Source: Bradyrhizobium rifense
GTDB taxonomy: Bacteria; Pseudomonadota; Alphaproteobacteria; Rhizobiales; Xanthobacteraceae
Reading direction: 5' to 3'
Assembly: GCF_008123425.1 (NCBI RefSeq)
Contig: NZ_VSSS01000012.1
Location: forward strand, 1 to 64,000
Length of the DNA stretch: 64,000 bases
Below are positions 42,702 to 51,797 of this stretch, in pieces. The notes under the pieces are model-generated. The model worked only from the letters and a program-made list of their open reading frames with translations, had not been told where the DNA came from and did no database searches. Position numbers and translations under genes: made by a program. Positions within the stretch are counted from its first letter, which is position 1. Every line of letters starts with the position of its first letter.

Positions 42702-43810
42702 GGGCGAAACTCCTCGGCAAGGCCGGCAAGGGGCAATCGCAGGACTCGGCCGGGCCCCTTGGCAATCAGGACGAGGTCGCCGCCCATCTCGATGGCGGCG
42801 ACGACGCCGTGATTGAAGCCGTCGACCCGGCTGTGCAGCGAATAGAGCGGCTGGCCGTCCGCATCGAGGCGGATGACGAGGCCGTAGGAGCGAGGCGGCG
42901 CCCACGGCTTGATGACACCCATGGTCTTGATATGCGCGCCCTGCATCGGCTCCTTGAAAGAGCGCCCGGAGCGCAGGCGCGGCGCGACCCAATAGGCCGG
43001 ATCGATCTCGACCATCATGCGGCGTCGATATCCGGGCTCGCGCAACACGAACTCGACGAGCTGGGTCCGTGCGGTGAAGGCGGTGAGCCAGTAACCGCCG
43101 CCTGAGGCCTTCGACAGCCGCGACGGGTAGACGGGAAGGTGAGCGAGTACGACCTTCGGCGATGCGCCGGGCGAGACGAGAACGAGGCGATGACGCCAGC
43201 TCTCGCTGACCAGCATGCCATTCCCATGTCCGCAAGCGCCGAAGGCATAGCCGAACCCCTGGGCCAATCGTGTCACGGCTTTGCTGCCGGGATCGAGCTT
43301 GAACACGCGGCCGGTCCGATTGAGCTCCAGCAGGTCCCGTGCCCAATCGTCGATGCCGCATGTCGTCGAGCCGTCCGTTGCAATCAGCGTGTTATCGTCC
43401 GCGAGCGCCAGCGCATTGATGGCGTTGAACGTAGCATCGGTGAAGGTCCCGCTGGGTTGCTCGGCCGAGGGGCTTGCGTACACACGCACCTCGCGTCCGC
43501 CGAGTGCGACGGCAAGGCCGCCGCCGGGAAGGGCACAGAGCGCCGATATCGGCTGCTCGAAGCTGCGCACCTCCGATGCCGTGCCGCCGTTCAGGCACAT
43601 TAGCCGCCGGCCGTCGGCGATGAAGAGGTTGCTTCCATCGGTGGCGAGATCTTCCGGCGCCTCGCATGTCAGCAAGGTCTCGGCCGATTCCAGCTTCTGG
43701 TTGGGCTTCAATGCGCCGTCGAAGGACGGCACGGTGATAGTGGCGTCGCCGCGCCCGAGAAAGCGGTTGGCGAAATCTCTGACGGCAGCGATCACGACTG
43801 CTTCCCCCAA
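42698..43810 (-). CDS. SMP-30/strictosidine-synthase-like propeller protein
   Basis: A 370-residue protein with repeated propeller blades, for example APEDLATDGSNLFIADGR, then further blades at INALALADDNTLIATDG and YPSRLSKASGGGYWLTAF. It resembles the C-terminal half of the neighbouring fused permease and gluconolactonase-like proteins, which hydrolyse sugar lactones. No clear signal peptide is present. Its start overlaps the fused permease gene by 19 bases and its stop overlaps the ATPase gene, so it is tightly embedded. It may process the transported sugar or a lactone derived from it. Confidence 0.82.
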   Translation of the reverse strand: MGEAVVIAAVRDFANRFLGRGDATITVPSFDGALKPNQKLESAETLLTCEAPEDLATDGSNLFIADGRRLMCLNGGTASEVRSFEQPISALCALPGGGLAVALGGREVRVYASPSAEQPSGTFTDATFNAINALALADDNTLIATDGSTTCGIDDWARDLLELNRTGRVFKLDPGSKAVTRLAQGFGYAFGACGHGNGMLVSESWRHRLVLVSPGASPKVVLAHLPVYPSRLSKASGGGYWLTAFTARTQLVEFVLREPGYRRRMMVEIDPAYWVAPRLRSGRSFKEPMQGAHIKTMGVIKPWAPPRSYGLVIRLDADGQPLYSLHSRVDGFNHGVVAAIEMGGDLVLIAKGPGRVLRLPLAGLAEEFRP

Positions 43811-45915
43811 CGCTTGTCATACTGGACGAAGTTCGGATCGGCGTTGTCGAGCTTGTAGCGACCGATCCTGTTGTTGAGGATGCCGCCGAGATAAAGATAA
43901 CCGCGATGCTCGCGCATCGAGGTGATCATCGGATGGTTCTCGCCGTGCAGATCCCAGAACGATTCGACGATCTTGCCCTGCTCGTTGAACTTGACCACGC
44001 AGCCGGTGTTGATGTTGGGGAACAGCCATTCGTCGACCGGCACGCGCTTGGCCATGCGACGGCGGAAGCCCGGCATCTTCCAGGCGAGGTCGAGCGAGGG
44101 GCTGCGCATGCCGACCAGCGCCAGCCAGTAATTGCCGTCGGAGGCGAGGTTGATGTTGTCGGGGTAGCCCGGCAGATTGTCCATGACGATTTCGACCGCG
44201 CCCTTCTTGGCGCCTGCGAACCAGTAGCGCTTGATCGAGCAGCCAAAGGTTTCGGCAAACAGGATCGACTGGCCGTCGCTGGCGACGCAGATGCCGTTGG
44301 GGAATTTGAGGCCGCGCAGCTCGGTGCGTGTCGTGCCGGTCTTGGTGTCGTAGGAAATGATGCGGCCGTTGCCGCGCGCTTCCAGGCCGTCGATCGGCCA
44401 TTCGTCCATCTCGTAACGGACAGTCGCTTCCGAAAAGAAGATCAGCCCGTCGTCGGTGATGTCGAGGTCGTCGGCAAGCCGCAGCCGGCTGTCGTCGTTG
44501 ACCGAGCGCATGCTGCGGTTGGTCTCGTCGGTCGCCTTTTCCACGGTGCCTTCAGGCTTGATGCGATAAAGCCCCATGCCGCCGATGCAGACGTAGAGAT
44601 TGTCCTCGCGGTCGAAGGCCATGCCGAGCGGCTGGCCGCCGATATGGGCGAATACCTCCATTTTCTGGTAGTCGGGCGCGAGGAAACGCATGATGTCGCC
44701 GTGGCGCGAGCCGGCATAGAGATTGTCATGGCGATCGAGGATGACGTCTTCCGGCGCCTCGATGCGGCCAAGGCCGATCGCCTCGACGACACGCAGCTTG
44801 TCGTTCTGCTCGAACGGCCCGCCTTGACCGATCTCGGTCGGCGGCGGTGGCGGCAATTCGTGATAGGTCGGCGCGACATAGACCTTGCTGATGATGCGGG
44901 TCCGGTTCTTCTGCCAGCGGATGTCGACCATCGCGGCGACGAGCAGGATGCCGGCGAGCGCCATGCGGTTGACGCCGCCGCGCGCGTTCATGGTTGTGAG
45001 ACCGTTGGTGATCAAGAGCACGATCAGCACACCGACCGCCGATTTGGCGACCGAGCCCTTGCCGCCGCCGAGCGTAATGCCGCCGAGCACGGTCGCGGTC
45101 AGTACGATCACCTCAAGGCCGACGCCGATGTCACCGCCGACGGTGCCGAGCCGGGAGGCGAAGAACAGCGCGCCGACGCTGGTCAGCACGCCACTTGCGA
45201 CGTAGCAGAGCGCGATCGTGCGGCGGACGGGAATGCCGGAATTGTACGCCGAGCGGCGCGAGCCGCCGATCGCGGTGATGTGCCAGCCCGGCCGCAGCCG
45301 CGTCATGAAGATGTGGCCGAAGATCGCGATGACGATATAGGCCAGCGCCACGGTGGGGATGCCGAAGACAGAACCGGCGCCGATGAAATCCCAGGACGGG
45401 ATGTCGGGGAACGCCGACGCGATCGCGTTGGAATAGCGCTGGATCAGGAGATCGTAGGCCGAGCGATAAATGATCAGCGTGATCAGCGTGGTGATGAAGG
45501 CGCGCAGCCGCAGATATCCGACCAGGATGCCGTTGACGGCGCCGAGCATCGCGCCGCAGAGCAACGTCGCGACCACCACGGCCGGAACCGGCCAGCCCAG
45601 CACGTCGAGCAGATAGAGCGCGCAGAAATCCGTCAGCGCGAAGATCGAACCGACGGACAGATCGATGCCGCCGACGATAACGACCAGCGCAAGCCCGAGC
45701 GCGATGAAGCCGATCTCGCCGGCCTGGCGCGCGGTGTCGGCGAGGCTCGCCGGCGACAGGAAGTTGTCGATGGATCGGCTGAACGCGAAGCCAACGATCA
45801 GGAGAAGGATGACCGGAATGGCCGTTTCGGTCCATCGCTTGGACAGAATTTCGCCGAGCAGATGATCCGGCCAGTAGCGGTAACGCAGGCTTGTAATTGT
45901 GTCGCGCATCAGCAT
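43792..45915 (-). CDS. ABC permease fused to a propeller domain
   Basis: 707 residues. Residues 1-340 are a complete RbsC-type sugar permease with the segments VVIVGGIDLSVGSIFAL, LRLRAFITTL and VLGGITLGGGKGS, eight to ten helices in all. After a proline-rich linker (HELPPPPPTEIG) the C-terminal 320 residues form a strictosidine-synthase/SMP-30-like beta-propeller with blades such as APEDVILDRHDNLYAGSR and FPNGICVASDGQSILFAE. The reading frame is continuous with no sign of a frameshift, so it is a true fusion. The propeller follows the last helix and a basic segment (RWQKNRTR), and its side of the membrane is uncertain; a cytoplasmic position would let it act on the incoming sugar. Such architecture is uncommon in ABC importers. 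Confidence 0.9.
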   Translation of the reverse strand: MLMRDTITSLRYRYWPDHLLGEILSKRWTETAIPVILLLIVGFAFSRSIDNFLSPASLADTARQAGEIGFIALGLALVVIVGGIDLSVGSIFALTDFCALYLLDVLGWPVPAVVVATLLCGAMLGAVNGILVGYLRLRAFITTLITLIIYRSAYDLLIQRYSNAIASAFPDIPSWDFIGAGSVFGIPTVALAYIVIAIFGHIFMTRLRPGWHITAIGGSRRSAYNSGIPVRRTIALCYVASGVLTSVGALFFASRLGTVGGDIGVGLEVIVLTATVLGGITLGGGKGSVAKSAVGVLIVLLITNGLTTMNARGGVNRMALAGILLVAAMVDIRWQKNRTRIISKVYVAPTYHELPPPPPTEIGQGGPFEQNDKLRVVEAIGLGRIEAPEDVILDRHDNLYAGSRHGDIMRFLAPDYQKMEVFAHIGGQPLGMAFDREDNLYVCIGGMGLYRIKPEGTVEKATDETNRSMRSVNDDSRLRLADDLDITDDGLIFFSEATVRYEMDEWPIDGLEARGNGRIISYDTKTGTTRTELRGLKFPNGICVASDGQSILFAETFGCSIKRYWFAGAKKGAVEIVMDNLPGYPDNINLASDGNYWLALVGMRSPSLDLAWKMPGFRRRMAKRVPVDEWLFPNINTGCVVKFNEQGKIVESFWDLHGENHPMITSMREHRGYLYLGGILNNRIGRYKLDNADPNFVQYDKRWGKQS

Positions 45916-45993
45916 TCCAGCAGGGCATGAAAACTATCGGGAGCGTAGTCCCCGGGCTTTGATGGCCCGGGGATCACGAGCGTCAGCGTCGGA

Positions 45994-47010
45994 CTATTTC
46001 TTGAGGTCGCTGAGATTCCAGCAGGCCGTCTGGCTGTCGGCGTTCTCCTTGGTGATCGGAATCAGCGTGGTGTATTCCGAGCCCTTGATCGAGCCGGGCT
46101 TGGCGCCCGACGACAGCAGGAATTTGATCGTGCCGGCCATCTGAGCCGCCTGGGTCGGCACGTCGTAGCTCATGTTGAGGTCGAACGCGCCGGACTTGAC
46201 CAGCTCGCAGGCGCCCTTGCGCTCGCCACCGCCTGATGTCGCGAGGAACACCTTTCCGGTGAGACCTGCTTCCTTGACCGCGGCTGCGGTGCCGATGTCC
46301 ATGCCGTCCCAGAAGCCGACGATGCCGCAGAGATCGGGATTCTGCTTCAACACGGTTTGGGTGATCGCCTTGGCCTTGGCGGCATCCCAGTCGGCGGCCT
46401 GGCTCGATACCACCTTGATCTCGGGATGCTTGGCGAGAACGTTTTCGACGCCCTTGAGCGTATAGGCGCTCGCGGCGGCCGACAGCGCGCCCTGGATGAT
46501 GGCGATCTTGTTCGACTTGCCCTCGCAGGCCTTGACCACGCCTTCGGTCTGGCGTTCGCCGATCTCGACCCAGTTGGCGCCGACGAAGGCGGAGCTGCGA
46601 TAGGCCGAGCCCATGTTGATCTGGATGACGTAGATGCCCTCGTTCTCGGCGCGCTGGAGCAATTTGGCGTAGGTCTGCACGTCCGGATTATGCACCACCA
46701 TCACCGCCGGCTTCTCGGAGATCAGCGACGTGACGGCCTGCGCGCCCGCATTGGTGTTCCAATTGGCATCGCGGATCACGAACTTGACGCCGAACGGCTC
46801 GAGCTCCTTTTTCAGCCCGGCATACCAGCCCTCGGTGAGGTCGAAGTTCATTGCCACCGGCACATAGGCCACGGTCTTGCCCGCGAGCGCTTCCTTGAAC
46901 GGCTTCTGGAACGGCTCGTCGAGGCCCTGCTGGGCCAGAGCCGGTCCGGTCAGTGCCGCGAGAGCCAGTGCGGCAACGATTGCCTTTGTCGGATTGCCAA
47001 GATGTTTCAT
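45994..47010 (-). CDS. Periplasmic sugar-binding protein
   Basis: 338 residues, type I periplasmic-binding fold like RbsB. The signal peptide is AIVAALALAALTGPALA, cleaved before QQ. The pattern VAYVPVAMNFDLTEGWYAGLKKELEPFG, with repeats of two lobes, and the segment VGFWDGMDIGTAAAVKEAGLTGKV are typical. It is encoded between the two permeases and should deliver the sugar to them. The ligand cannot be read from sequence. Confidence 0.9.
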   Translation of the reverse strand: MKHLGNPTKAIVAALALAALTGPALAQQGLDEPFQKPFKEALAGKTVAYVPVAMNFDLTEGWYAGLKKELEPFGVKFVIRDANWNTNAGAQAVTSLISEKPAVMVVHNPDVQTYAKLLQRAENEGIYVIQINMGSAYRSSAFVGANWVEIGERQTEGVVKACEGKSNKIAIIQGALSAAASAYTLKGVENVLAKHPEIKVVSSQAADWDAAKAKAITQTVLKQNPDLCGIVGFWDGMDIGTAAAVKEAGLTGKVFLATSGGGERKGACELVKSGAFDLNMSYDVPTQAAQMAGTIKFLLSSGAKPGSIKGSEYTTLIPITKENADSQTACWNLSDLKK

Positions 47011-47056
47011 TGCTTCCTCCTTGGTTGTACTTGTCGTGGTCGTTCTTGTCGGTCGT

Positions 47057-48028
47057 TCAGATATCGCCTTGCTGGGCCGTTTCTTCGTTGCGCGGATTCA
47101 GGAAAGAGTCCGTGATGACGGCGAGCAGCAGGACCACGCCCTTGATGAGATTTTGTCCGGCGTAGGAGATGTCCATGATGGTCATGCCATTGAGCATGGT
47201 GCCGATCAGCAGCGTTCCGATGATGACGTTCAGCACGCCGCCACGCCCGCCTGAGAGGCCGATGCCGCCCAGCACGACGACTAGGATCACATCGTAGATC
47301 AGCGTCGAGTTGAAGATGCGGGTCGGCATCGAATTGACGGAGGCCGCCAGCACGAGGCCGGCAAAGCAGCCGATCAGGGCGGTGATCACATATTGCAGCA
47401 CGATGATCGGGCGGGAGGGAATGCCGGTCACGCGCGCGGCGTAAGGATTGTCGCCGATCGCGTAGATGTAGGCGCCCCAGCGGGTCTGGCGCAGCAGGAA
47501 TGCGACCACGATGCAGGCGATCGCGAACATCCAAATCGACGTCGGAATGCCGAGAATGGTGCCCTGTCCAAGCCGCTCGAAGCCGTTCATGCCCGGGCTC
47601 CACTGCACCACATCGAGCTGGAACAGTACGGCTTGCCCAAGTCCGGCGAGCAGCAGGCCTGTTGCCAGCGTCGCAAACAGCGAGGGGACCTCGGCATAGG
47701 CGATCAGCCAGCCATTGACGAGGCCGAAGGCGATCGTGAGCAGCACCGCGACCAGCAGCGAGAACGGCAGCGAATGCCCGTTTTGCACCATTTGCAGCAC
47801 GAGTCCCGGGGGTACCGCGAGCGCCGCGATCAGCGAGATGTCGATGCCGCGGCCGATCACGACGATCGCCATGGCAAGGCCGAGGATGCCGAGCACTGCC
47901 ACGTTCTGGAGCAGCGTCAGCATATTGTCCGCCGTCAGAAATCCGCTCAGGAAGATCGAAAACACGAGGAACAGCAGCGCGAAAACGGCGAAGACGATCT
48001 CTTGTTGATTGAACCGGAAACGCTTCAT
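47057..48028 (-). CDS. Sugar ABC transporter permease (RbsC type)
   Basis: 323 residues with about eight to ten membrane helices. It has the segments AIVVIGRGIDISLIAALAVPPG, VPSLFATLATGLL and VVVLGGIGLSGGRGGVLNVIIGTLL, the RbsC/XylH pattern. It is the simple partner of the fused permease and lies between the TetR gene and the binding-protein gene. The two together probably form a heterodimeric channel. Confidence 0.92.
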   Translation of the reverse strand: MKRFRFNQQEIVFAVFALLFLVFSIFLSGFLTADNMLTLLQNVAVLGILGLAMAIVVIGRGIDISLIAALAVPPGLVLQMVQNGHSLPFSLLVAVLLTIAFGLVNGWLIAYAEVPSLFATLATGLLLAGLGQAVLFQLDVVQWSPGMNGFERLGQGTILGIPTSIWMFAIACIVVAFLLRQTRWGAYIYAIGDNPYAARVTGIPSRPIIVLQYVITALIGCFAGLVLAASVNSMPTRIFNSTLIYDVILVVVLGGIGLSGGRGGVLNVIIGTLLIGTMLNGMTIMDISYAGQNLIKGVVLLLAVITDSFLNPRNEETAQQGDI

Positions 48029-48047
48029 CGCCTGGTCCTTCTGCGTT

Positions 48048-48800
48048 CTATGGGTGGGCCGCCTGCTTTGGCTTCGAGCGGCTCCTGACGGCCGTGCGCG
48101 CGTTGATGCGGCTGCCGTTCGACAATGCGGCGCTCACGAAAGTTCCGACGCCATCGATGTATCCGTCGATCGACGTGCCGCGTCTGCGATATTTGGCGCG
48201 TTTGACGTACCAGTCCTGGAGCAGGGGCTTGATCAGTGACGCCGTGAGCCTGACATGGTCGATTGTGAAGGCGCCGCTGGCGACGCCCTGCTTGAGCACA
48301 TCGGCGATGATCTTCTCGGTCGTCGCCTCCATGTCGATCGCGCGCTGGCGTTCCGCCGGCGGAAAGGACTTCGCCTCCATGAAGGCGAAGACGAACCAGG
48401 GCTGCATCGCCTCGCTCATGCGGATGTGGGTCGCGATGATCCAGTCGAGGTGCTTGTGGGCGTCATTCCTGACGTCGTCGGGCGGCGCCGTCAGTACCTC
48501 GGTCGCCGTTGCCGCGACCTCACCGAGGATCATCGACAGCAGCTTGGGCTTGCTGTCGATATAGGTATAGAGGCCGCCCATGCTGAGGCCGGAGGCCTCC
48601 GCGAGCTGGCGCAGCGTCGTGGCGTGAAATCCCTGCTTGTTGGAGAGCGTGAGGGTGGCGCCGATGATGCGTGCGAGATTTGCGACCGCGAGCCGCGGCT
48701 TCTGCACGCGGATCGAGGCGCGATGACGTTCCAGAATGCGCGCGCACAGCGCTTCTGTCGAGAACGCGTTGGTCCAAGGTCGTCGGCGCGCGATATTCAC
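48048..48800 (-). CDS. TetR/AcrR-family regulator
   Basis: A 250-residue repressor-like protein. The helix-turn-helix spans about residues 45-95, with FHATTLRQLAEASGLSMGGLYTYIDSKPKLL. The remainder is an all-helical ligand domain. It stands at the head of the ABC operon, 19 bases before the first permease, and is probably the regulator of that operon as well as cotranscribed with it. The ligand may be the transported sugar or a metabolite of it. The C-terminus is basic. Confidence 0.85.
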   Translation of the reverse strand: MNIARRRPWTNAFSTEALCARILERHRASIRVQKPRLAVANLARIIGATLTLSNKQGFHATTLRQLAEASGLSMGGLYTYIDSKPKLLSMILGEVAATATEVLTAPPDDVRNDAHKHLDWIIATHIRMSEAMQPWFVFAFMEAKSFPPAERQRAIDMEATTEKIIADVLKQGVASGAFTIDHVRLTASLIKPLLQDWYVKRAKYRRRGTSIDGYIDGVGTFVSAALSNGSRINARTAVRSRSKPKQAAHP

Positions 48801-49176
48801 GCTGCCTCCCAGATTTCTTCCCGGACCTTTTGGCGTTGTTATTGATCCAGGCGTGGGCTTTGCGCCCTTGTCATCATTCCTAGCGCAAAGCGTGGCCGTC
48901 GCGAAAGGGGGCAGACCAGAATTTTCTGAGAGAGCGCTCGCTCGCTTTTTCCGCGCGATGCGATGGGGCGGACCTGCTTCCCGGACAGAGGCAGGTCCAT
49001 GATTGGGTGCAAACCCACTTCACCAGCGGGCAGCCGCCGCGTCAGGGCTCCGGCTGATTTGACGCGGCAGATTGCGCCGACTACGCTTTGTGCAAACTCG
49101 AAAAAGCGTAAGGGCGATGGCCTGACGAAGGTCCAGGCCGGTCGTCACGCAGATTGCAAATTCCCGGGGGGCGGAA
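48801..49176. other. Divergent gap without recognised gene
   Basis: 376 bases between the TetR gene and the acyl-CoA synthetase gene, which diverge. It should hold both promoters. No inverted repeat strong enough to name as the TetR operator was found, and no RNA or repeat. Confidence 0.4.
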
Positions 49177-50790
49177 ATGTCGAGCGACATGGCAGCGACC
49201 ATCTCGAAAGCGCGCGAGCATTCCATCGGGGATCTCCTGCGCCGCGCAGGCAGCCGCGAGCCGGGCAAGCTTGCGGTGAGCTGCGGCAGCGTGAGCTGGA
49301 CCTTTGCCGAGATGGACGCGATCTGCAACCGGCTCGGCCGCGGCCTGCTCGGCCTCGGCGTCAACAAGGGCGATCGTCTCGCCGTGCTCTCGCGCAATTC
49401 CCATGCTTTCGCTGCCCTGCGTTTCGCGGTGGCGCGGATCGGCGCCGTGCTGGTGCCGATCAACTTCATGCTCAATCCGGACGAGATCAATTTCATCCTG
49501 AAGAGCTCCGGCGCGAAGCTGCTCGCGACCGGCCCCGATTTCGTCGAGCCGGCGCGCGCCGCGAGCGCGAAGGATTGCGCTGTCGAAGAGATGATCTGGC
49601 TGCCGGGCGAGGATCCCGCCACGGCGCCCGCGGGCCTCACCACCTTCGACGATCTGCTCCATGCCGACGGCTCGTACCTCGATGCGTCCGTCGACAGCCG
49701 CGACCTCGCGCAGATCGTCTACACCAGCGGTACGGAATCGCTGCCCAAGGGGGCGATGCTGACCCATGAAGCTGTGATGTGGCAATATGTCAGCTGCATC
49801 ATCGATGGCGCCATGAGCGCGGACGACAAGTTCCTGCACGCGCTGCCGCTCTATCATTGCGCTCAGCTCGACGTGTTTCTGGGGCCGCAGATCTATCTCG
49901 GCGCTTCCGGCGTGATCACGGGCAAGCCGACTGCCGACAACATTCTGGCGCTGATCCAGGCGCACAAGATCACCTCGTTCTTCGCGCCGCCGACGATCTG
50001 GATCGCGATGCTGCGTTCGCCGAATTTCGACAAGACCGATCTCTCGACGCTGCAGAAAGGCTATTACGGCGCCTCGATCATGCCGGTGGAAGTTCTGCTC
50101 GAGCTGCAGCGCCGTCTGCCCGCCGTAAAATTCTGGAACTTCTACGGCCAGACCGAGATCGCGCCGCTCGCGACCGTGTTGCGTCCGGAGGACCAGCTCC
50201 GCAAGGCCGGCTCCGCCGGCAAGCCCGTGCTCAATGTCGAGACGCGTGTGGTCAATGTCGCGATGGAGGACGTCAAGGTCGGCGAGGTCGGCGAGATCGT
50301 GCACCGCTCGCCGCATCTGCTCTCCGGCTATTACAATGATCCCGTGAAGACTGCGGCAGCGTTCTCCGGCGGCTGGTTTCACTCCGGCGATCTCGCCACC
50401 GTTGACGCCGAGGGCCACATCACCGTGGTCGACCGCGTCAAGGACATGATCAAGACCGGCGGCGAGAATGTCGCCAGCCGCGAGGTCGAGGAGATGGTCT
50501 ATCGCATCCCCGCGGTCTCGGAAGTCGCCGTGGTCGGCCTGCCCGATCCGCGCTGGATCGAAGCGGTGACTGCGATCGTCGTGGTCAAGACCGGCGAGAA
50601 GCTGGATGAAGATGCCGTCATCCAGCATTGCGCCGGCCAGATGGCGCATTTCAAGGTGCCGAAGCGCGTGATCTTCGTCGATAGCCTGCCGAAGAATCCC
50701 AGCGGCAAGCTGCTCAAGCGCGAGCTGCGCCAGCGCTTCGTCGGGGCTGATACCCTCGACAAGGCGATCCAGAAGAATTTTGCGACGTGA
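49177..50790 (+). CDS. Acyl-CoA synthetase (adenylate-forming)
   Basis: 537 residues of the class I adenylate-forming family. The P-loop-like motif is TSGTESLPKGAML (the usual TSGTTG has Glu here), followed by the A5 motif NFYGQTE, A7 GWFHSGDLA and A8 VDRVKDMIKTGGENV, with the catalytic lysine in NPSGKLLKREL at the end. It activates a carboxylic acid as acyl-AMP and transfers it to CoA in the cytoplasm. The start at 49177 has GGGGGGCGGA. A fatty acid or aromatic acid is likely; the desaturase gene downstream hints at lipids. Confidence 0.92.
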   Translation: MSSDMAATISKAREHSIGDLLRRAGSREPGKLAVSCGSVSWTFAEMDAICNRLGRGLLGLGVNKGDRLAVLSRNSHAFAALRFAVARIGAVLVPINFMLNPDEINFILKSSGAKLLATGPDFVEPARAASAKDCAVEEMIWLPGEDPATAPAGLTTFDDLLHADGSYLDASVDSRDLAQIVYTSGTESLPKGAMLTHEAVMWQYVSCIIDGAMSADDKFLHALPLYHCAQLDVFLGPQIYLGASGVITGKPTADNILALIQAHKITSFFAPPTIWIAMLRSPNFDKTDLSTLQKGYYGASIMPVEVLLELQRRLPAVKFWNFYGQTEIAPLATVLRPEDQLRKAGSAGKPVLNVETRVVNVAMEDVKVGEVGEIVHRSPHLLSGYYNDPVKTAAAFSGGWFHSGDLATVDAEGHITVVDRVKDMIKTGGENVASREVEEMVYRIPAVSEVAVVGLPDPRWIEAVTAIVVVKTGEKLDEDAVIQHCAGQMAHFKVPKRVIFVDSLPKNPSGKLLKRELRQRFVGADTLDKAIQKNFAT

Positions 50791-50844
50791 TCTGCGAAGA
50801 GGCCGACGCACAAAGCCGTTCCGATCTCATCATGGATCATAGCC

Positions 50845-51648
50845 ATGCCCCTCTGGACCTGCGAAACCTGCGGCGCCCAATTCCCGGTTAGTGAAAAGCC
50901 GCCAGCGGCGTGCCCGATCTGCGAGGACGAGCGGCAGTTCGTGAACTGGAAGGGCCAGACCTTCCTCACGCCCGAGACGCTCGCCGAGCGTCACCGCCTT
51001 GTCTGGCACGACGATCTCGGCCTTACGGGCATCGCGCTCGAGCCGAGCTTTGCGATCGGCCAGCGTGCGCTGCTGGTCCCCGATGGCGGGGGATACCTGA
51101 TGTGGGATTGCATACCGCTGGCAATGTCGGACGCGATCGCGCATGTCCGCGCGCACGGCGGCCTGACGGCGATCGCGATCTCGCATCCGCATTACTATGG
51201 CGCGCTTGTCGACTGGAGCGAAGCGTTTGGCGGTGTACCGGTCTATCTCCACGCGGATGATCGCCAATGGGTGACGCGTCCGCATCCGTCAATCGTGCAC
51301 TGGACCGGGGATCATCATCGTATCTCGGACGATGTGTTGTTGCTGCGTACCGGCGGCCATTTCGCAGGCGCCACCATGCTGCATCACGCGCGCGGCGCCG
51401 ACGGCAAGGGAGCGCTGCTGACTGGCGATATCGCGCAGGTGACGATGGACCGCCGCTTCCTCAGCTTCATGTACTCCTATCCGAACTACATGCCGCTCAA
51501 CGCCGCCGCGGTACGGCGGATCGCGGTCGCCGTCGAGCCGCTCGCTTTCGATCGCATCTATGGCGCCTGGTGGGGCCGTAACATCGCCGCTGGCGCCAAG
51601 GCCGCCTTCGCTGCGTCGGTGGAGCGATACATCGCAGCAATCGCCTGA
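50845..51648 (+). CDS. Atypical MBL-fold protein with N-terminal zinc ribbon
   Basis: 267 residues. An N-terminal rubredoxin-like knuckle has C6, C9, C23 and C26. The MBL part lacks the standard HxHxDH: it has H114-P-H116-Y-Y-G, so the Asp and second His of the zinc 2 site are gone, while H172 (GGHFAGA) and D195 (TGDIAQ) remain. It may bind one metal or none. The gene begins 55 bases after the acyl-CoA synthetase and precedes a MetX-like gene. The function is unknown; a single-metal hydrolase or a redox-linked protein is possible. Confidence 0.8.
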   Translation: MPLWTCETCGAQFPVSEKPPAACPICEDERQFVNWKGQTFLTPETLAERHRLVWHDDLGLTGIALEPSFAIGQRALLVPDGGGYLMWDCIPLAMSDAIAHVRAHGGLTAIAISHPHYYGALVDWSEAFGGVPVYLHADDRQWVTRPHPSIVHWTGDHHRISDDVLLLRTGGHFAGATMLHHARGADGKGALLTGDIAQVTMDRRFLSFMYSYPNYMPLNAAAVRRIAVAVEPLAFDRIYGAWWGRNIAAGAKAAFAASVERYIAAIA

Positions 51649-51671
51649 CGGTCGGAATTCCATTGCCTTCA

Positions 51672-51703
51672 TTAAATAATTGTACTATTGGTACAGTTAT
51701 TAA
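51672..51703. promoter_or_regulatory. AT-rich inverted repeat, candidate operator
   Basis: TTAAATAATTGTAC at 51672-51685 and GTACAGTTATTAA at 51691-51703 are near complements with TATTG between. It lies 95 bases before the MetX-like start and just after the MBL stop. Its low GC stands out in this region. It may be an operator or promoter for the MetX-like and desaturase genes. Confidence 0.45.
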
Positions 51704-51797
51704 ACGCGACGCAATGATGCGTTTGCTGGTCCGGCACGATCGATGCATCGTTGTTGCGGCGGGCGCGTTCTGCGGCGCGCGAGCGGGAGTTGGACGG

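Noticed and set aside
42702..43361. N-terminal extension of 220 residues on the ABC ATPase
   Set aside because: The open frame continues upstream but reads through the propeller gene in another frame. The ATG at 42701 with the ATGA overlap and the family N-terminus MSDIALSLRKATKLY is the true start.
43906..45930. Open frame of 674 codons on the plus strand
   Set aside because: It is antisense to the fused permease-propeller. The product is full of His, Asp and Arg with no domain, so it is a shadow.
51663..51797. Longer start for the MetX-like gene
   Set aside because: The extension would code across the AT-rich dyad and adds no family sequence. The ATG at 51798 has a proper ribosome site.
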